From positions 51,595 to 115,594 of the forward strand of contig DATKRO010000058.1 in NCBI GenBank assembly GCA_035532115.1: DNA of 64,000 nucleotides. The letters run 5' to 3'. The notes beneath the pieces are model-generated. The model worked only from the letters and a program-made list of their open reading frames with translations. It did not search any database and was not told the DNA's origin. A program made the translations under genes and the position numbers. Below, in pieces: positions 1-8,754 of the stretch. Each line of letters opens with the position of its first letter. The stretch's first letter is position 1. This DNA is from Acaudatibacter sp035532115. Its GTDB lineage: Bacteria; Pseudomonadota; Alphaproteobacteria; Caulobacterales; Caulobacteraceae.

Positions 1-354
1 AAGCTCGGCCAGATATCTGATCAGCTCGCCGCGGGTGACGGCGGCGGAGACGCCTAGCCTTGCGGCCGGCAGGAAGCCGAACACCCGCGCCTCCAGCCGC
101 GCCTCGCCCAGCGACAGCGAGTCGCGGATGCGGATCGCCCCCATGACGCCGGTCCGGGCGCGCCAGTCGAAGGCGCATCCGGTGGTCGAGATGGTCTCGT
201 CCGCGGTGAAGTCGGACCAGCCGGCGCCAGCGCCCGGCCGCATGCGCCCGCTCTGGCTGAGGCGGACGGCGTCGCGCCGCAACCGCGGATTCGCGCCCAG
301 CCGGATGGCGAGATCGCGCACCGGCGCCGGAAGCTGGGCGCCTGCCTCGTCCAC
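1..354 (-). CDS. DUF6544/DUF6920-like protein, 3' end outside window
   Basis: This reading frame is open from a GTG at 354 through the left edge of the window, giving 118 residues with no stop, so the C-terminal part is missing. An excellent ribosome-binding site (AAGGAGG, 6 bases before GTG) fixes the start. The protein begins VDEAGAQLPAPVRDLA and contains GWSDFTADETIST and FDWRARTGVMG. This arrangement (a proline-rich start about 'leaving group' folding, then W..F.A....T....F.W.A) resembles the DUF6544/DUF6920 family of unknown function; the assignment is from memory of the motif pattern. No signal peptide is seen. It is transcribed in the same direction as the sensor kinase upstream, about 80 bases away, and could be co-transcribed with it. 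Function unknown. Confidence 0.6.
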   Translation of the reverse strand, partial: MDEAGAQLPAPVRDLAIRLGANPRLRRDAVRLSQSGRMRPGAGAGWSDFTADETISTTGCAFDWRARTGVMGAIRIRDSLSLGEARLEARVFGFLPAARLGVSAAVTRGELIRYLAEL

Positions 355-433
355 CAGAGCCCTCCTTCGACGTTATGCCCACGAACCAAACACGCCGAAG
401 CCGGCCTGGCGTTCCCGTGCATCCAGACATTGC

Positions 434-1537
434 CTAAGGCAGGGTGACCGTCAGCCGCGCCCCACCCCTAGGCGAAGGGCCAAAATCCAGCGTTCCGCCA
501 TGTTGACGGACCAGGGAGAAGATCATCCGCATGCCCAGGCCCTTGGCGAGCGCCGGGTCGAAGCCCGCCGGCAAGCCCGGACCGTCATCGCTGACACTCA
601 CCCTAACACCTCGGCCGAACGGCGCCACCTCGACGCCGATATCGGCGGCGCCGTGCTTGGCCGCATTGGTCGCCAGTTCGTTGACGATCAGGCCGAGCGG
701 CATGACCTTGGTCGTGGCGATCGGTGTCGGGGCTCCCGCGACGGTCAGACGCGCCGGATTCACGACATCCGCGAGGTCCGCGCAGAATCGTTTCAGGTAC
801 TCCAGCGCGCAGGTGACCTCGACGGCGTCATCGAGATAGAAATGGCGATGGACCCGGGCCACGGTCGCGACGCGGCTCGCGGCGATCTCCAGCTGGGCGG
901 CAGTCTCCGGACTGGCCGAACTGCGGCTCTGCATATCGAGCATGCCCGAGACGAACTGCAAGCTGTTCATCACCCGGTGGTCGATCTCACGTCCCATCAT
1001 CTCGGCGCGGCCCACGGCCGCCGTGAGATCGCCGACCGCGCGGCGGGCCGACAGCCGCAGTTCCATCTGGTCCATCACCAGGGAAGCCAGGCTCTTCAGC
1101 AAGGCGATCTGATCGTCGGTGACGGTTCGCGGCTCGCGATCGAGGACGCACAGGGTTCCCAGATTGAAGCCGTAATGGGTGGTCAGCGGGACCGCCAGGT
1201 AGAAGCGCAAGCCGAAATCTCCCGCCACCAGCGGGTTGGCCAGCGTCCTCGGGTCGGCCACGGCGTCGGTGACGAGATAAGGGCCGTCGGCGAGGATGGC
1301 CGAGGCGCAAAGCCCAGGGTCACGGTCGACCTGGCCGACGTCGAGTCCGGGGTGCGATTTGAACCAGATGCGGTCGGTGTCCACCAGGCTGATGATCGCG
1401 ATTGGCGCCGAGAACAACCTGACGGCCATCGCGGTGATTTCGTCGAACGAGCCGTCCGGCGGGGTGTCCAGGATCTCGTAGCGGCGAAGCGCGGCAAGGC
1501 GTCCGGGTTCGTTTTCAGGAACGACGGCGGGCGGCAT
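434..1537 (-). CDS. GAF-domain sensor histidine kinase (HisKA_2 type)
   Basis: A 367-residue soluble sensor kinase. Residues about 22-160 form a GAF domain that opens with RRYEILDTPPDGSFDEIT, a start typical of cytoplasmic GAF sensors linked to HWE/HisKA_2 kinases. Around residue 183 comes the phospho-acceptor H-box (EIDHRVMNSLQFVSGML, His187). It is followed by an HATPase_c domain with N-box LIVNELATNAAKHG, G1 box VSDDGPGLP and G2 box KGLGMRMI. Such kinases usually act in the general stress or light-response circuits of alphaproteobacteria through small response regulators; no partner regulator is in this window. The frame is open further upstream, but ATG at 1537 (MPPAVVPENEPGR) starts directly before the GAF domain and is preferred. 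No transmembrane segment is seen. Confidence 0.85.
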   Translation of the reverse strand: MPPAVVPENEPGRLAALRRYEILDTPPDGSFDEITAMAVRLFSAPIAIISLVDTDRIWFKSHPGLDVGQVDRDPGLCASAILADGPYLVTDAVADPRTLANPLVAGDFGLRFYLAVPLTTHYGFNLGTLCVLDREPRTVTDDQIALLKSLASLVMDQMELRLSARRAVGDLTAAVGRAEMMGREIDHRVMNSLQFVSGMLDMQSRSSASPETAAQLEIAASRVATVARVHRHFYLDDAVEVTCALEYLKRFCADLADVVNPARLTVAGAPTPIATTKVMPLGLIVNELATNAAKHGAADIGVEVAPFGRGVRVSVSDDGPGLPAGFDPALAKGLGMRMIFSLVRQHGGTLDFGPSPRGGARLTVTLP

Positions 1538-1818
1538 GGTCGAGATCCGAATGAATGCCCCGCAACGTGCCCCCGGCGCCGGATGGTGTCGAGCCCCCGG
1601 CGGCGCGGGCGGCGCTCGAATTATTCCGCGCATCGGGCCCCCGGCGAGGGATCGAAACGGCGGCCAGCGCGGTTGTGCGGCGGGGGCGAGGCGTTCGCCA
1701 TGCCGGCAAGGCGCTCCAGACTCTGCGGCAGGGCGCTTGCGTCGTCTCGCGGCGCGAGGGGCGCGGGCGCAGCGGCGAACGCAGGGCCTATGTATCACTT
1801 CAGCTTCGGAGATCCCTC

Positions 1819-2214
1819 ATGAAGGACTCGAACGGCAAGACCCACTTTGGCCGCCAGACGCCTGTCGACGGCTTCGCCGCCATGGGCGCGATGGGCGCCA
1901 TGGTGCGCGACGCCAACCAGCGGGGCCAGGTGATCCTGGAGACCGGCTTGCGAACCTGGGAGACCGAAGCGGGGCGCTACTTCGACGAGGCGGCGGCCCA
2001 ATGCCGGGCCACGGTGGAGGCGCTGGCGCGATGCGCGAGCCCGTCGGACGTGCTGGCCGTCGAACACGCCTGGCTGAAGGCCAGAGGCGAGGCCTATCTC
2101 GATTCCGGGCTGCGCTTCGCCGAGGCGTTCGCGTGCGTCGCCCAGAGCCTCGCCGCGAAGGAAACCGCCGCCTCGCGGCAGGCGGCGGACGGCGAACGGG
2201 CGACGGGGGCCTGA
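1819..2214 (+). CDS. phasin-like protein
   Basis: This 131-residue Ala/Glu-rich helical protein starts at an ATG with GGAG 7 bases upstream. The central part (ETGLRTWETEAGRYFDEAA, then LARCASPSDVLAVEHAW) follows the pattern of phasins (Phasin_2/PF09361-like): amphipathic helices and a conserved SP.D....E....... segment. Phasins coat polyhydroxyalkanoate granules and control their size. No PHA synthesis gene is present nearby, so the granule role is inferred from family resemblance only. It is transcribed divergently from the sensor kinase across a 281-base spacer in which no other gene is recognised. An alternative is a general stress-related helical protein. Confidence 0.55.
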   Translation: MKDSNGKTHFGRQTPVDGFAAMGAMGAMVRDANQRGQVILETGLRTWETEAGRYFDEAAAQCRATVEALARCASPSDVLAVEHAWLKARGEAYLDSGLRFAEAFACVAQSLAAKETAASRQAADGERATGA

Positions 2215-2311
2215 TCGCAGCCTCGCCCGCGATTGCGGGCCGGCCCAGGTCATCGGCGACGATTCGGCGGCGTTCGGCGTTCTTCCAGGACGCGCCAGGA
2301 GAGCCGCCGCC

Positions 2312-2818
2312 ATGACCGAGACCCTCTCGCCGACCCTGCCCGAGGACGTGGAGCGCCTGGCGCAGCGCGTGGCCCGGCGCGCCAGCCGGCGGGGCGTGAA
2401 GCTGGTGACGGCGGAAAGCTGCACCGCCGGCCTGCTGGCGTCGCTGATAACCGACGTGGAGGGCTGCGCCCATGTCTTCGACCGCGGCTTCGTCACCTAT
2501 TCCGATGCGGCCAAGCGCCAGATGCTGGGGGTGCCGCAGGCGCTGCTGAACGCCTGCGGCGCGGTCTCGGCCGCCGCCGCCCGGGCCATGGCCGAGGGGG
2601 CGCTGGCGGCCTCGGACGGCGACCTGGCGCTGGCGGTGACCGGCTTCGCCGGAACCGGCGAGCCGGGCGACGAGCCTGGCCTCGTCCACTTCGCCGTGGC
2701 CCGGCGCGACGGCCAGACCCGGGCGCTGGAGAAGCATTTCGGCGACATCGGGCGCGGACCGGTGCGCATCGGCTGCCTGAGGACGGGGCTCGAGATGCTG
2801 CAACGGGCGATCGGCTGA
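2312..2818 (+). CDS. pncC: CinA C-terminal domain amidase (NMN amidohydrolase family)
   Basis: A 168-residue stand-alone CinA C-terminal domain protein. Members deamidate nicotinamide mononucleotide to nicotinate mononucleotide in pyridine-nucleotide salvage. The active-site signature is clear: LVTAESCTAGLLASLIT with the nucleophilic serine near residue 36, and the following FVTYSDAAKRQMLGVP tyrosine region. LALAVTGFAGTGEPG matches the conserved glycine loop (usually AVTGIAGPxG; here GFAGTG). Length is normal for the isolated domain; the N-terminal CinA/MoCF domain is absent. A SemiSWEET gene starts 6 bases after its stop, so the two are probably one transcript. The family is clear; activity on NMN is inferred. 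Confidence 0.85.
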   Translation: MTETLSPTLPEDVERLAQRVARRASRRGVKLVTAESCTAGLLASLITDVEGCAHVFDRGFVTYSDAAKRQMLGVPQALLNACGAVSAAAARAMAEGALAASDGDLALAVTGFAGTGEPGDEPGLVHFAVARRDGQTRALEKHFGDIGRGPVRIGCLRTGLEMLQRAIG

Positions 2819-2824
2819 GGCACC

Positions 2825-3109
2825 ATGCCAGCCTCGCTCGCCACCGACGCGGTCGGCGCCGCGGCCGCGGCGCTCTCCATCGCCAGCTTCGCGCCGCAGA
2901 TCGTCAAGATGCTGCGCACGCGCGACGCCTCGGGGGTGTCGCTGCGCACCTACGCCCTGACCGTCACCTGCTTCTGCCTTTGGGTGGTCTACGGGGTCAG
3001 GCTGGGCGCGTGGCCGATCACCCTCGCCAACGCCGCCGCGCTGGCGATGTCGGCCACGGTGCTGGCGCTGAAGTGGCGCCTGCGCCGACGCAGGCGGTCG
3101 CAGCGCTGA
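2825..3109 (+). CDS. SemiSWEET-type PQ-loop transporter
   Basis: A 94-residue membrane protein with three predicted transmembrane helices: AAAAALSIASFAPQI, YALTVTCFCLWVVYGV and PITLANAAALAMSATVLAL. The first carries the PQ motif (FAPQIVKMLRTRDASGVS) of the MtN3/PQ-loop family, and the S-G-V-S-L-R-T stretch after it is typical of bacterial SemiSWEETs, which dimerise to form a sugar or small-solute uniporter in the inner membrane. The C-terminus is a basic cytoplasmic tail (RLRRRRRSQR). It lies 6 bases behind the CinA-type gene. The substrate cannot be read from the sequence. Confidence 0.85.
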   Translation: MPASLATDAVGAAAAALSIASFAPQIVKMLRTRDASGVSLRTYALTVTCFCLWVVYGVRLGAWPITLANAAALAMSATVLALKWRLRRRRRSQR

Positions 3110-3130
3110 GCCGGCGCGGCCAAGCGCGCC

Positions 3131-5113
3131 TCAGCGCCGCAGGCTGACGCCGGTGCGCAGCATCAGCGGGCGGTCGTAGGCGAAGAGGCCGGGATCGGGC
3201 TCGGCGGTCTGGACGCGCGCATCGAGGAGATTGTCGATGGCGACGAAGAGCCGGGCGTGCGCCGACGCGCGCCAGCGCGCCTCGACATCGACGGTGGTCC
3301 CCGACTTCAGCCGGCGGGTGTCGAGATCGTCGTCGTAGCGGGCGCTCTCGTAGCGCAGCGCGGCGCGCAGAGAGAGCCGCGGCGCCGGGCGCCACCGCGC
3401 CGAGACCACCGCCGTCAGCGCCGGCGCCTGGGCGGGCCTGAGCCCGGTGAGCTGCGGCGCCGCCGCGCCGCCATCGACGCGCGCGCGGGTCCAGTCGGCG
3501 GCGATCTCGAGCACCAGCGCCGCGCCGAAGCGGCGCCGGGCCTCGCCCTCCAGCCCTTCGGCGTCGATCACCCCGGCGTTGCGGCGCTGCATCAGGCTGC
3601 CGCCGCCCTGGGCGCCGATGGTGACGTTGGTCACCGCGTCGGCGAGGCGGTTGGCGAAGGCGGTCAGGTTCCAGCTCGCGCCGCCTGCCGCGCCGCCGAC
3701 GCCGACCTCCTCGCCGGTGAGCCGCTCGGGAACCAGGTCCGGGTTGGCCTCGGTGGTGTTGTTGCCGACCCGGAACGGCCGGTAGAGCTCGTTGAGGGTG
3801 GGCGGGCGAAAGCCCTCGTAGGCGGCGGCGCGCACGAAGAGGCCGCCGCCCAGGGCGCGGCGCACCCCCAGCCGCGCCGTCGGCAAGGCGCCGGAGCGGT
3901 TCGGGTCGCTCTGGTCGAGCGTCACTTGGCCGGTGGAGATCAGCCGCTGCACCAGTTGGCCGTGCGCGGCGGCCCAGTAGTCGCCGCGGATCCCGCCGGA
4001 GACGAGCCAGCCGGCGAAGCTGCGGTCGGCCTCCAGATAGGCGCCGGCCACGAGGGTGCGGCCGCCGGCCCGGCGATCCTGGGTGAAGGCCCGGGCGGCC
4101 GGACTGAAGGCGAAGCGTTCGTAGTCGTCGCCCTGGGCGGCGCGCACGTCGAGGCCCAGTTCGACGTCGGCGCCCGACCAGGCCCGCCGCAGCGCCGCAT
4201 CGACGCCGTAGCCGAGCGCGGGCGTCTTGTACTGGTCGTCGGCCGGGGTGCTGAAGGCCTGGCTGGCCGGGACCGAGACCGAGGTATTGGCGAGATTGCT
4301 GCCCCTGGCCCAGCCCTGCAGCCGCCAGCCGAAGCCGCCCGGCGCCGGCGCCGCCGCCCAGGTGGCGCTGAGAAAGTCGCCGCTGGCGCGCGAATGGGCG
4401 CCGACGAGGCCCGCCTGGCGATCCTCCTCGAAGCCGCCGCCGCGCACCGCCAGGACGCCGGCGCCGAGCCGGGTCTGCGCCCGCAGCGCGACGCTGGCGG
4501 CGTCGAGGCTGAGGCGGTCGTCGGCCGGGCCGCGGCCCTGGAGGATCGGAATCCAGCCGCCATCGTGCTCGCCGGAGGCGACGAGCAGGAAATCCAGCGG
4601 CCCGACCCGCGCGTCCGCCGCCCCGGCCGCGCGGCGGTAGCCCAGCGAGCCGGCGGAGAGGTCGACGTCGTAGAAGCCCGGATCGCCGCCGCGCTCGGTG
4701 AGCGCCACCACGCCGGTGAGGGCGCCGGCGCCATAGGGTCCGGCCCCGGCGCCGCGGACGACCTCTGCGCCGTCCAGGCCCTCGGCCGGCAGGGCCGTCC
4801 AGATGACCCAGCCGCCGAAGGGATCGTTCTGGGGCACGCCGTCGAGGGTGACGAGGGTGCGGCCGGCGCCCGACGGCGCGAAGCTGCGCAACGAGACGCC
4901 CTGGGTGGTGGGATTGGCGGAAAGGCTGGAGGAGCGGCGGAACTGCGAGAACCCCGGCACGGCGTCCTCGAGCGCCGCGTCGAGCTGGCCGCGAACGCGC
5001 AGCTGCGCCGGCGTGACGGCGACGACGGAGAAGGCCGCATCGCCCGGGGTCGGCGGCAGGCGGGCGGCCGTGACCACGACCTCGGGCGCCGGTGGCGGGG
5101 CAAGCGCGGGCAT
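3131..5113 (-). CDS. TonB-dependent outer-membrane receptor
   Basis: A 660-residue receptor with an N-terminal plug (VVVTAARLPP, then LDAALEDAVPGFSQFRRSS, TTQGVSLRSFAPSGAGRT, VTLDGVPQNDPFGGWV and a PYGAGALTGVV segment) and a long beta-barrel with alternating aromatic strands. It would import a siderophore, vitamin or other bulky ligand with TonB energy. Two oddities are visible. The first in-frame ATG gives MPALAPPPAPEVVVTA with no hydrophobic signal core, and a TGA sits 12 codons upstream in the same frame. A neighbouring frame reads MARLDSASALAA just before, so a small frameshift may have cut the signal peptide from the mature part. The last strand ends SLRR rather than in an aromatic residue. 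No cobalamin riboswitch is recognised upstream. Confidence 0.85.
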   Translation of the reverse strand: MPALAPPPAPEVVVTAARLPPTPGDAAFSVVAVTPAQLRVRGQLDAALEDAVPGFSQFRRSSSLSANPTTQGVSLRSFAPSGAGRTLVTLDGVPQNDPFGGWVIWTALPAEGLDGAEVVRGAGAGPYGAGALTGVVALTERGGDPGFYDVDLSAGSLGYRRAAGAADARVGPLDFLLVASGEHDGGWIPILQGRGPADDRLSLDAASVALRAQTRLGAGVLAVRGGGFEEDRQAGLVGAHSRASGDFLSATWAAAPAPGGFGWRLQGWARGSNLANTSVSVPASQAFSTPADDQYKTPALGYGVDAALRRAWSGADVELGLDVRAAQGDDYERFAFSPAARAFTQDRRAGGRTLVAGAYLEADRSFAGWLVSGGIRGDYWAAAHGQLVQRLISTGQVTLDQSDPNRSGALPTARLGVRRALGGGLFVRAAAYEGFRPPTLNELYRPFRVGNNTTEANPDLVPERLTGEEVGVGGAAGGASWNLTAFANRLADAVTNVTIGAQGGGSLMQRRNAGVIDAEGLEGEARRRFGAALVLEIAADWTRARVDGGAAAPQLTGLRPAQAPALTAVVSARWRPAPRLSLRAALRYESARYDDDLDTRRLKSGTTVDVEARWRASAHARLFVAIDNLLDARVQTAEPDPGLFAYDRPLMLRTGVSLRR

Positions 5114-5208
5114 GGCGTTCTCGACGCGGCCAAGGCGCTGGCGCTGTCAAGCCTCGCCATTGCCTCGGCGGCGGGTTTCGCAGGCGATGCGGCTCTCTGA
5201 GCCCGACG

Positions 5209-5412
5209 CTAGCCCAGCCGGACCTGCGGGCCGTTGCCGGGATGCGCCGGACTGCGCGGCGCGAGCGCGGCGGCCGGCGGGCGCAGGCCCAGTTGCGCCA
5301 GCCGATCGAGGGGCGGCCGGGCGAGGGCGTAGAAGAGCAGGGCCGCCAGCGCGATCACCGAGAGGCTGAAGAGGCCGATGCCCCAGCCGGCGATGGCGGG
5401 GCGCTCAGCCAT
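5209..5412 (-). CDS. small single-pass membrane protein
   Basis: A 67-residue protein with one strong transmembrane helix (GLFSLSVIALAALLFYAL) near the N-terminus and a Pro/Ala-rich tail. Its ATG overlaps the end of the upstream small gene by 8 bases, so the two are probably translationally coupled. It lies just before the TonB receptor on the same strand (95-base spacer), so it may belong to the receptor's transcript. No family is recognised. The coding call rests on the overlap and on the hydrophobic helix. Confidence 0.5.
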   Translation of the reverse strand: MAERPAIAGWGIGLFSLSVIALAALLFYALARPPLDRLAQLGLRPPAAALAPRSPAHPGNGPQVRLG

Positions 5413-5611
5413 GCGCCGGCCGCGGCGGCGCGGCGCGCGCGCCGTGCTCGAGCATGGCCTGCTGCGCCGGCGGCGGATTGACCACCTTCAGGCCGCGATG
5501 CAGGCCGCCGCTGTAGCCGATGAACAGGATCACCGCGACCAGCACCGCCACGGCGCCCAGCACCGCGCCCAGCGTCACGGGAAGGCCCCCGCCCCTGCCG
5601 GGCTCGCCCAT
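5405..5611 (-). CDS. small single-pass membrane protein
   Basis: A 68-residue protein starting at ATG 5611 with GAGGAG 9 bases upstream. A Gly-rich start is followed by one long transmembrane helix (AVLGAVAVLVAVILFIGY) and a short periplasmic or cytoplasmic tail (GLKVVNPPPAQQAMLEHG). It overlaps the next small membrane protein by 8 bases. The pair resembles small accessory subunits placed before a transport gene, but no family is recognised. The frame stays open far upstream of this start without an RBS; that extension is antisense to the helicase gene and is not coding. Confidence 0.55.
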   Translation of the reverse strand: MGEPGRGGGLPVTLGAVLGAVAVLVAVILFIGYSGGLHRGLKVVNPPPAQQAMLEHGARAAPPRPAHG

Positions 5612-5763
5612 ACGGAGTCTCTCCTCGACTGTGGCTTCGCAGCGCCCCTCCACGCAAAACGGCCTGGCGCGAGAGCGGTTCCGCAGCGACGTTGCCGGAA
5701 TGAAACGCGCCCGGCGCCCGGTGACCGCTACAATCGCCCGGGGCTTCGCCTGGAGTGGACCGG

Positions 5764-6150
5764 ATGCGCCGAACGCTGTTGAGTCTGACCCTCGCGGCGG
5801 CGGCGCTGGGATGCGCGGCGCTCGCCCAGGACATGGACGGCGCCGGGACCGATCACTATTATGCCGAACTCTCCAACCAGTGCCCCGACAAGAACCTCCA
5901 GTACCTGTCGCCGCGGGAACTGCGCGACGGACTGGACGACTGGTCCGGCGGGCTTTCCCCGGACGCGCAGAGCAAGCTGAAGCAGGCCGAGACCGCGCAG
6001 TGCTCGACGGCGAGCGCCGGCGTCGGCTGCGTAAATCGGGCCGACATCGCCGCCGCCGACCAGCAGGGCCGCACCCGCGACCTCGCCGGCGCCATCTGCG
6101 CCGACTTCCTGCGCTGCCGCAGCCCGGGCGACTGCGACTACGCGCGCTGA
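5764..6150 (+). CDS. secreted cysteine-containing small protein
   Basis: A 128-residue protein. ATG 5764 (MRRTLLSLTLAAAALGCAA) has GGAG 8 bases upstream and gives a classic signal peptide with a probable signal-peptidase-I site ALA|QD. An upstream in-frame GTG at 5755 is less likely. The mature protein carries at least six cysteines (NQCP, AQCST, VGCVN, AICAD, LRCRS, GDCDY), suggesting disulphide-stabilised folding in the periplasm. No family is recognised. It is transcribed towards the helicase gene, which starts 55 bases later, but no functional link is evident. Confidence 0.7.
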   Translation: MRRTLLSLTLAAAALGCAALAQDMDGAGTDHYYAELSNQCPDKNLQYLSPRELRDGLDDWSGGLSPDAQSKLKQAETAQCSTASAGVGCVNRADIAAADQQGRTRDLAGAICADFLRCRSPGDCDYAR

Positions 6151-6205
6151 GGCCGCGGCGCGGCCGGCTTCTGCCGGGCCGCCGACGTGCTACATCTCTG
6201 TTCCC

Positions 6206-8521
6206 GTGCCGAATCCCTCGCCCTCGCCGCCGCGCACCTCGGACGTCGCCCGCGTCGCCGGCCCCGACTACCTCGCCGGACTGAACCCCGAGCAGCGCGC
6301 GGCCGTGGAGGCGCTCGACGGGCCGGTGCTGGTGCTGGCCGGCGCCGGCACCGGCAAGACGCGGGTGCTGACCACGCGCCTCGCCCACATCCTGGCCACC
6401 GGCCGGGCGCGGCCGTGGGAGCTGCTGGCGGTCACCTTCACCAACCGGGCGGCGCGCGAGATGCGCGAGCGCACCGCGGCGATCACCGGACCAGCGGCCG
6501 AGGGGCTGCGCTGGCTGGGCACCTTCCATTCCATCGCCGCCCAGATCCTGCGCCGCCACGCCGAGCTGGTGGGGTTGAAGTCGAGCTTCACCATCATCGA
6601 CGTCGATGACCAGGAGCGGCTGATCAAGCAGCTTCTGGAGGCCGAGCGCATCGACCCCAAGCGCTGGACGGCGCGCGCCTTCGCCGGCCTCGTCGATCAC
6701 TGGAAGAACCGCGGCTGGACGCCGCAGCAGCTGCCGGCGGCGGAAGGCGCGCCCTTCGCCGACAATCGCGGCCAGCGACTCTACGAGCTCTACCAGGAAC
6801 GGCTGAAGGTGCTGAACGCCTGCGACTTCGGCGACCTCCTGCTGCACAACCTGACCATCTTCACCGGGCATGCCGACGTGCTGGCCGACTATCACCAGCG
6901 ATTCCGCTATCTGCTGGTGGACGAGTACCAGGATTCCAACGTCGCCCAGTACCTTTGGCTGAGGCTGCTCGCCCAGGGCCGCCAGAACCTCTGCTGCGTC
7001 GGCGACGACGACCAGTCGATCTATGGCTGGCGCGGCGCCGAGGTCGACAACATCCTGAGGTTCGAGCGCGACTTTCCGGGCGCCAAGGTGATCCGGCTGG
7101 AGCGCAACTACCGCTCCACCGGCCACATCCTCGCCGCCGCCTCCGGCCTCATCGCCGCCAACCGCGGCCGGCTGGGCAAGACGCTGTGGACCGAGGCCGA
7201 AGGCGGCGGCAAGGTGCAGGTGCGCGGCGTCTGGGACGGCGAGGCCGAGAGCCGCCTCGTCGCCGACGACATCGAGGCCTGGGTGAAGGCGGGCCGGCGC
7301 CGGCGCGAAGTGGCGATCCTGGTGCGCGCCTCGTTCCAGATGCGCGCCTTCGAGGAGCGCTTCGTCATGCTGCAGATCCCCTATCAGGTGATCGGCGGAC
7401 CGCGCTTCTTCGAGCGGGCCGAGATCCGCGACGCACACGCCTATCTGCGCCTGGTGCAGTCGCCCGACGACGACCTCGCCTTCGAGCGCATCGTCAACGT
7501 GCCCAAGCGCGGCATCGGCGACACCACGGTGCAGAAGCTGCTGGCGCTGGCGCGCGGGGCCGGCGTCTCGGCCAGCGCCGCGGCGCGCCAGCTGGTGCGC
7601 ACCGACGAGCTGGCGGGGCGCACCCGCACGGCGCTGACGGCCTTCCTGCGCGATCTCGACCGCTGGAGCGCCCTGGCGCGCGAGACCGCGCACCCGCGCC
7701 TGGCCGAGACCATCCTCGAGGAGAGCGGCTACACCGACGCGCTGCGGCTCGACAAGGGACCCACCAGCCAGACGCGGCTGGAGAACCTCAAGGAGCTGAT
7801 CCAGTCGATGGCCGCCTTCGAGACCCTGCAGGCCTATCTGGAGCACGTCTCGCTGGTGATGGACCTCGACCGCGAGAGCGGCGAGGACTCGGTCAAGATC
7901 ATGACCCTGCATTCGGCCAAGGGCCTGGAGTTCCCGCTGGTGTTCCTGCCCGGCTGGGAGGAGGGCGTGTTCCCCAGCCAGCGCAGCATGGACGAGAAGG
8001 GCGAGAAGGGGCTGGAGGAGGAGCGCCGGCTCGCCTACGTCGGCCTCACCCGCGCCCGCGAGCAGGCGCGCATCTCGTTCGCCGCCAACCGTCAGGTCTA
8101 TGGCCGCTGGACCAGCCAGCTGCCCAGCCGCTTCGTCGACGAGCTGCCGCAGGCCAATGTCGAGGCCGCCAGCGAGACCGGCTACTATGGCGGCGGACCG
8201 GGCATGCGCGACGCCGGCTCGCGCTGGGACGGGGCCGGCGGCGCCTTCGGCGCCGGCTACGCCTCGCCGGGCTGGCGCCGCGCCCAGGAGCGCAACTACC
8301 GCGGCGGCCCGCCCGGCGTCACCCAGGTGATCGAGGGCGAAGGCCGGCTGGTGGCCGTCTCCGAGCCCTCCGCCGCGGGCGCCTGGCGCCTCGGCGAGCG
8401 GGTGTTCCACGTCAAGTTCGGCTATGGCGAGGTGATCCAGATCGAGGGCAACAAGCTCACCGTGGCCTTCGACAAGGCCGGTGAGAAGCGGGTGATCGAC
8501 TCGTTCGTGGAGAAGGCGTGA
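6206..8521 (+). CDS. uvrD: UvrD/PcrA-type 3'-5' DNA helicase
   Basis: A 771-residue superfamily 1A helicase acting in nucleotide-excision and mismatch repair and in clearing proteins from DNA. The ordered motifs are all visible: LNPEQRAAV (Q motif), VLAGAGTGKTRVL (Walker A, residues about 43-55), FTNRAAREM (Ia), LLVDEYQDSN (Walker B), VGDDDQSIYGWRGAE (III), LERNYRST (IV), MTLHSAKGLEF (V) and YVGLTRAREQ (VI). A C-terminal tail ending ERVFHVKFGYGEVIQIEGNK is the Tudor-like PcrA/UvrD C-domain that binds RNA polymerase. The start is a GTG (MPNPSPSPP); no strong Shine-Dalgarno is seen, so the exact start is uncertain. No SOS box is visible upstream, unlike recA and radC in this window. Confidence 0.93.
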   Translation: MPNPSPSPPRTSDVARVAGPDYLAGLNPEQRAAVEALDGPVLVLAGAGTGKTRVLTTRLAHILATGRARPWELLAVTFTNRAAREMRERTAAITGPAAEGLRWLGTFHSIAAQILRRHAELVGLKSSFTIIDVDDQERLIKQLLEAERIDPKRWTARAFAGLVDHWKNRGWTPQQLPAAEGAPFADNRGQRLYELYQERLKVLNACDFGDLLLHNLTIFTGHADVLADYHQRFRYLLVDEYQDSNVAQYLWLRLLAQGRQNLCCVGDDDQSIYGWRGAEVDNILRFERDFPGAKVIRLERNYRSTGHILAAASGLIAANRGRLGKTLWTEAEGGGKVQVRGVWDGEAESRLVADDIEAWVKAGRRRREVAILVRASFQMRAFEERFVMLQIPYQVIGGPRFFERAEIRDAHAYLRLVQSPDDDLAFERIVNVPKRGIGDTTVQKLLALARGAGVSASAAARQLVRTDELAGRTRTALTAFLRDLDRWSALARETAHPRLAETILEESGYTDALRLDKGPTSQTRLENLKELIQSMAAFETLQAYLEHVSLVMDLDRESGEDSVKIMTLHSAKGLEFPLVFLPGWEEGVFPSQRSMDEKGEKGLEEERRLAYVGLTRAREQARISFAANRQVYGRWTSQLPSRFVDELPQANVEAASETGYYGGGPGMRDAGSRWDGAGGAFGAGYASPGWRRAQERNYRGGPPGVTQVIEGEGRLVAVSEPSAAGAWRLGERVFHVKFGYGEVIQIEGNKLTVAFDKAGEKRVIDSFVEKA

Positions 8522-8754
8522 GGCCGGAACGCACCGTTGAATGCGTCTCCCGGCGGTTCGACGAGCGCTGCGTAGACGCTCCGCTTCCGGCGCCGGCCGC
8601 GGTCGCGTGGTTGCTCATGGAACGCCTGCCCGCCCTGGCGCATGGTCCGCCGACGCGGGGCCAATCCAGGCGCGCCGGGACCTCCGTTATCGAGAGCTAA
8701 CGCTCGTGTCTGGAACGGTTTGCAAAGAAGGCCCGGAAGACAGACATTCATCCC

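Noticed and set aside
3257..5200. 647-codon open frame on the plus strand
   Set aside because: It is antisense to the TonB receptor gene, is dominated by Ala/Arg/Gly/Glu as expected from high-GC shadow reading, and has no motif or RBS.
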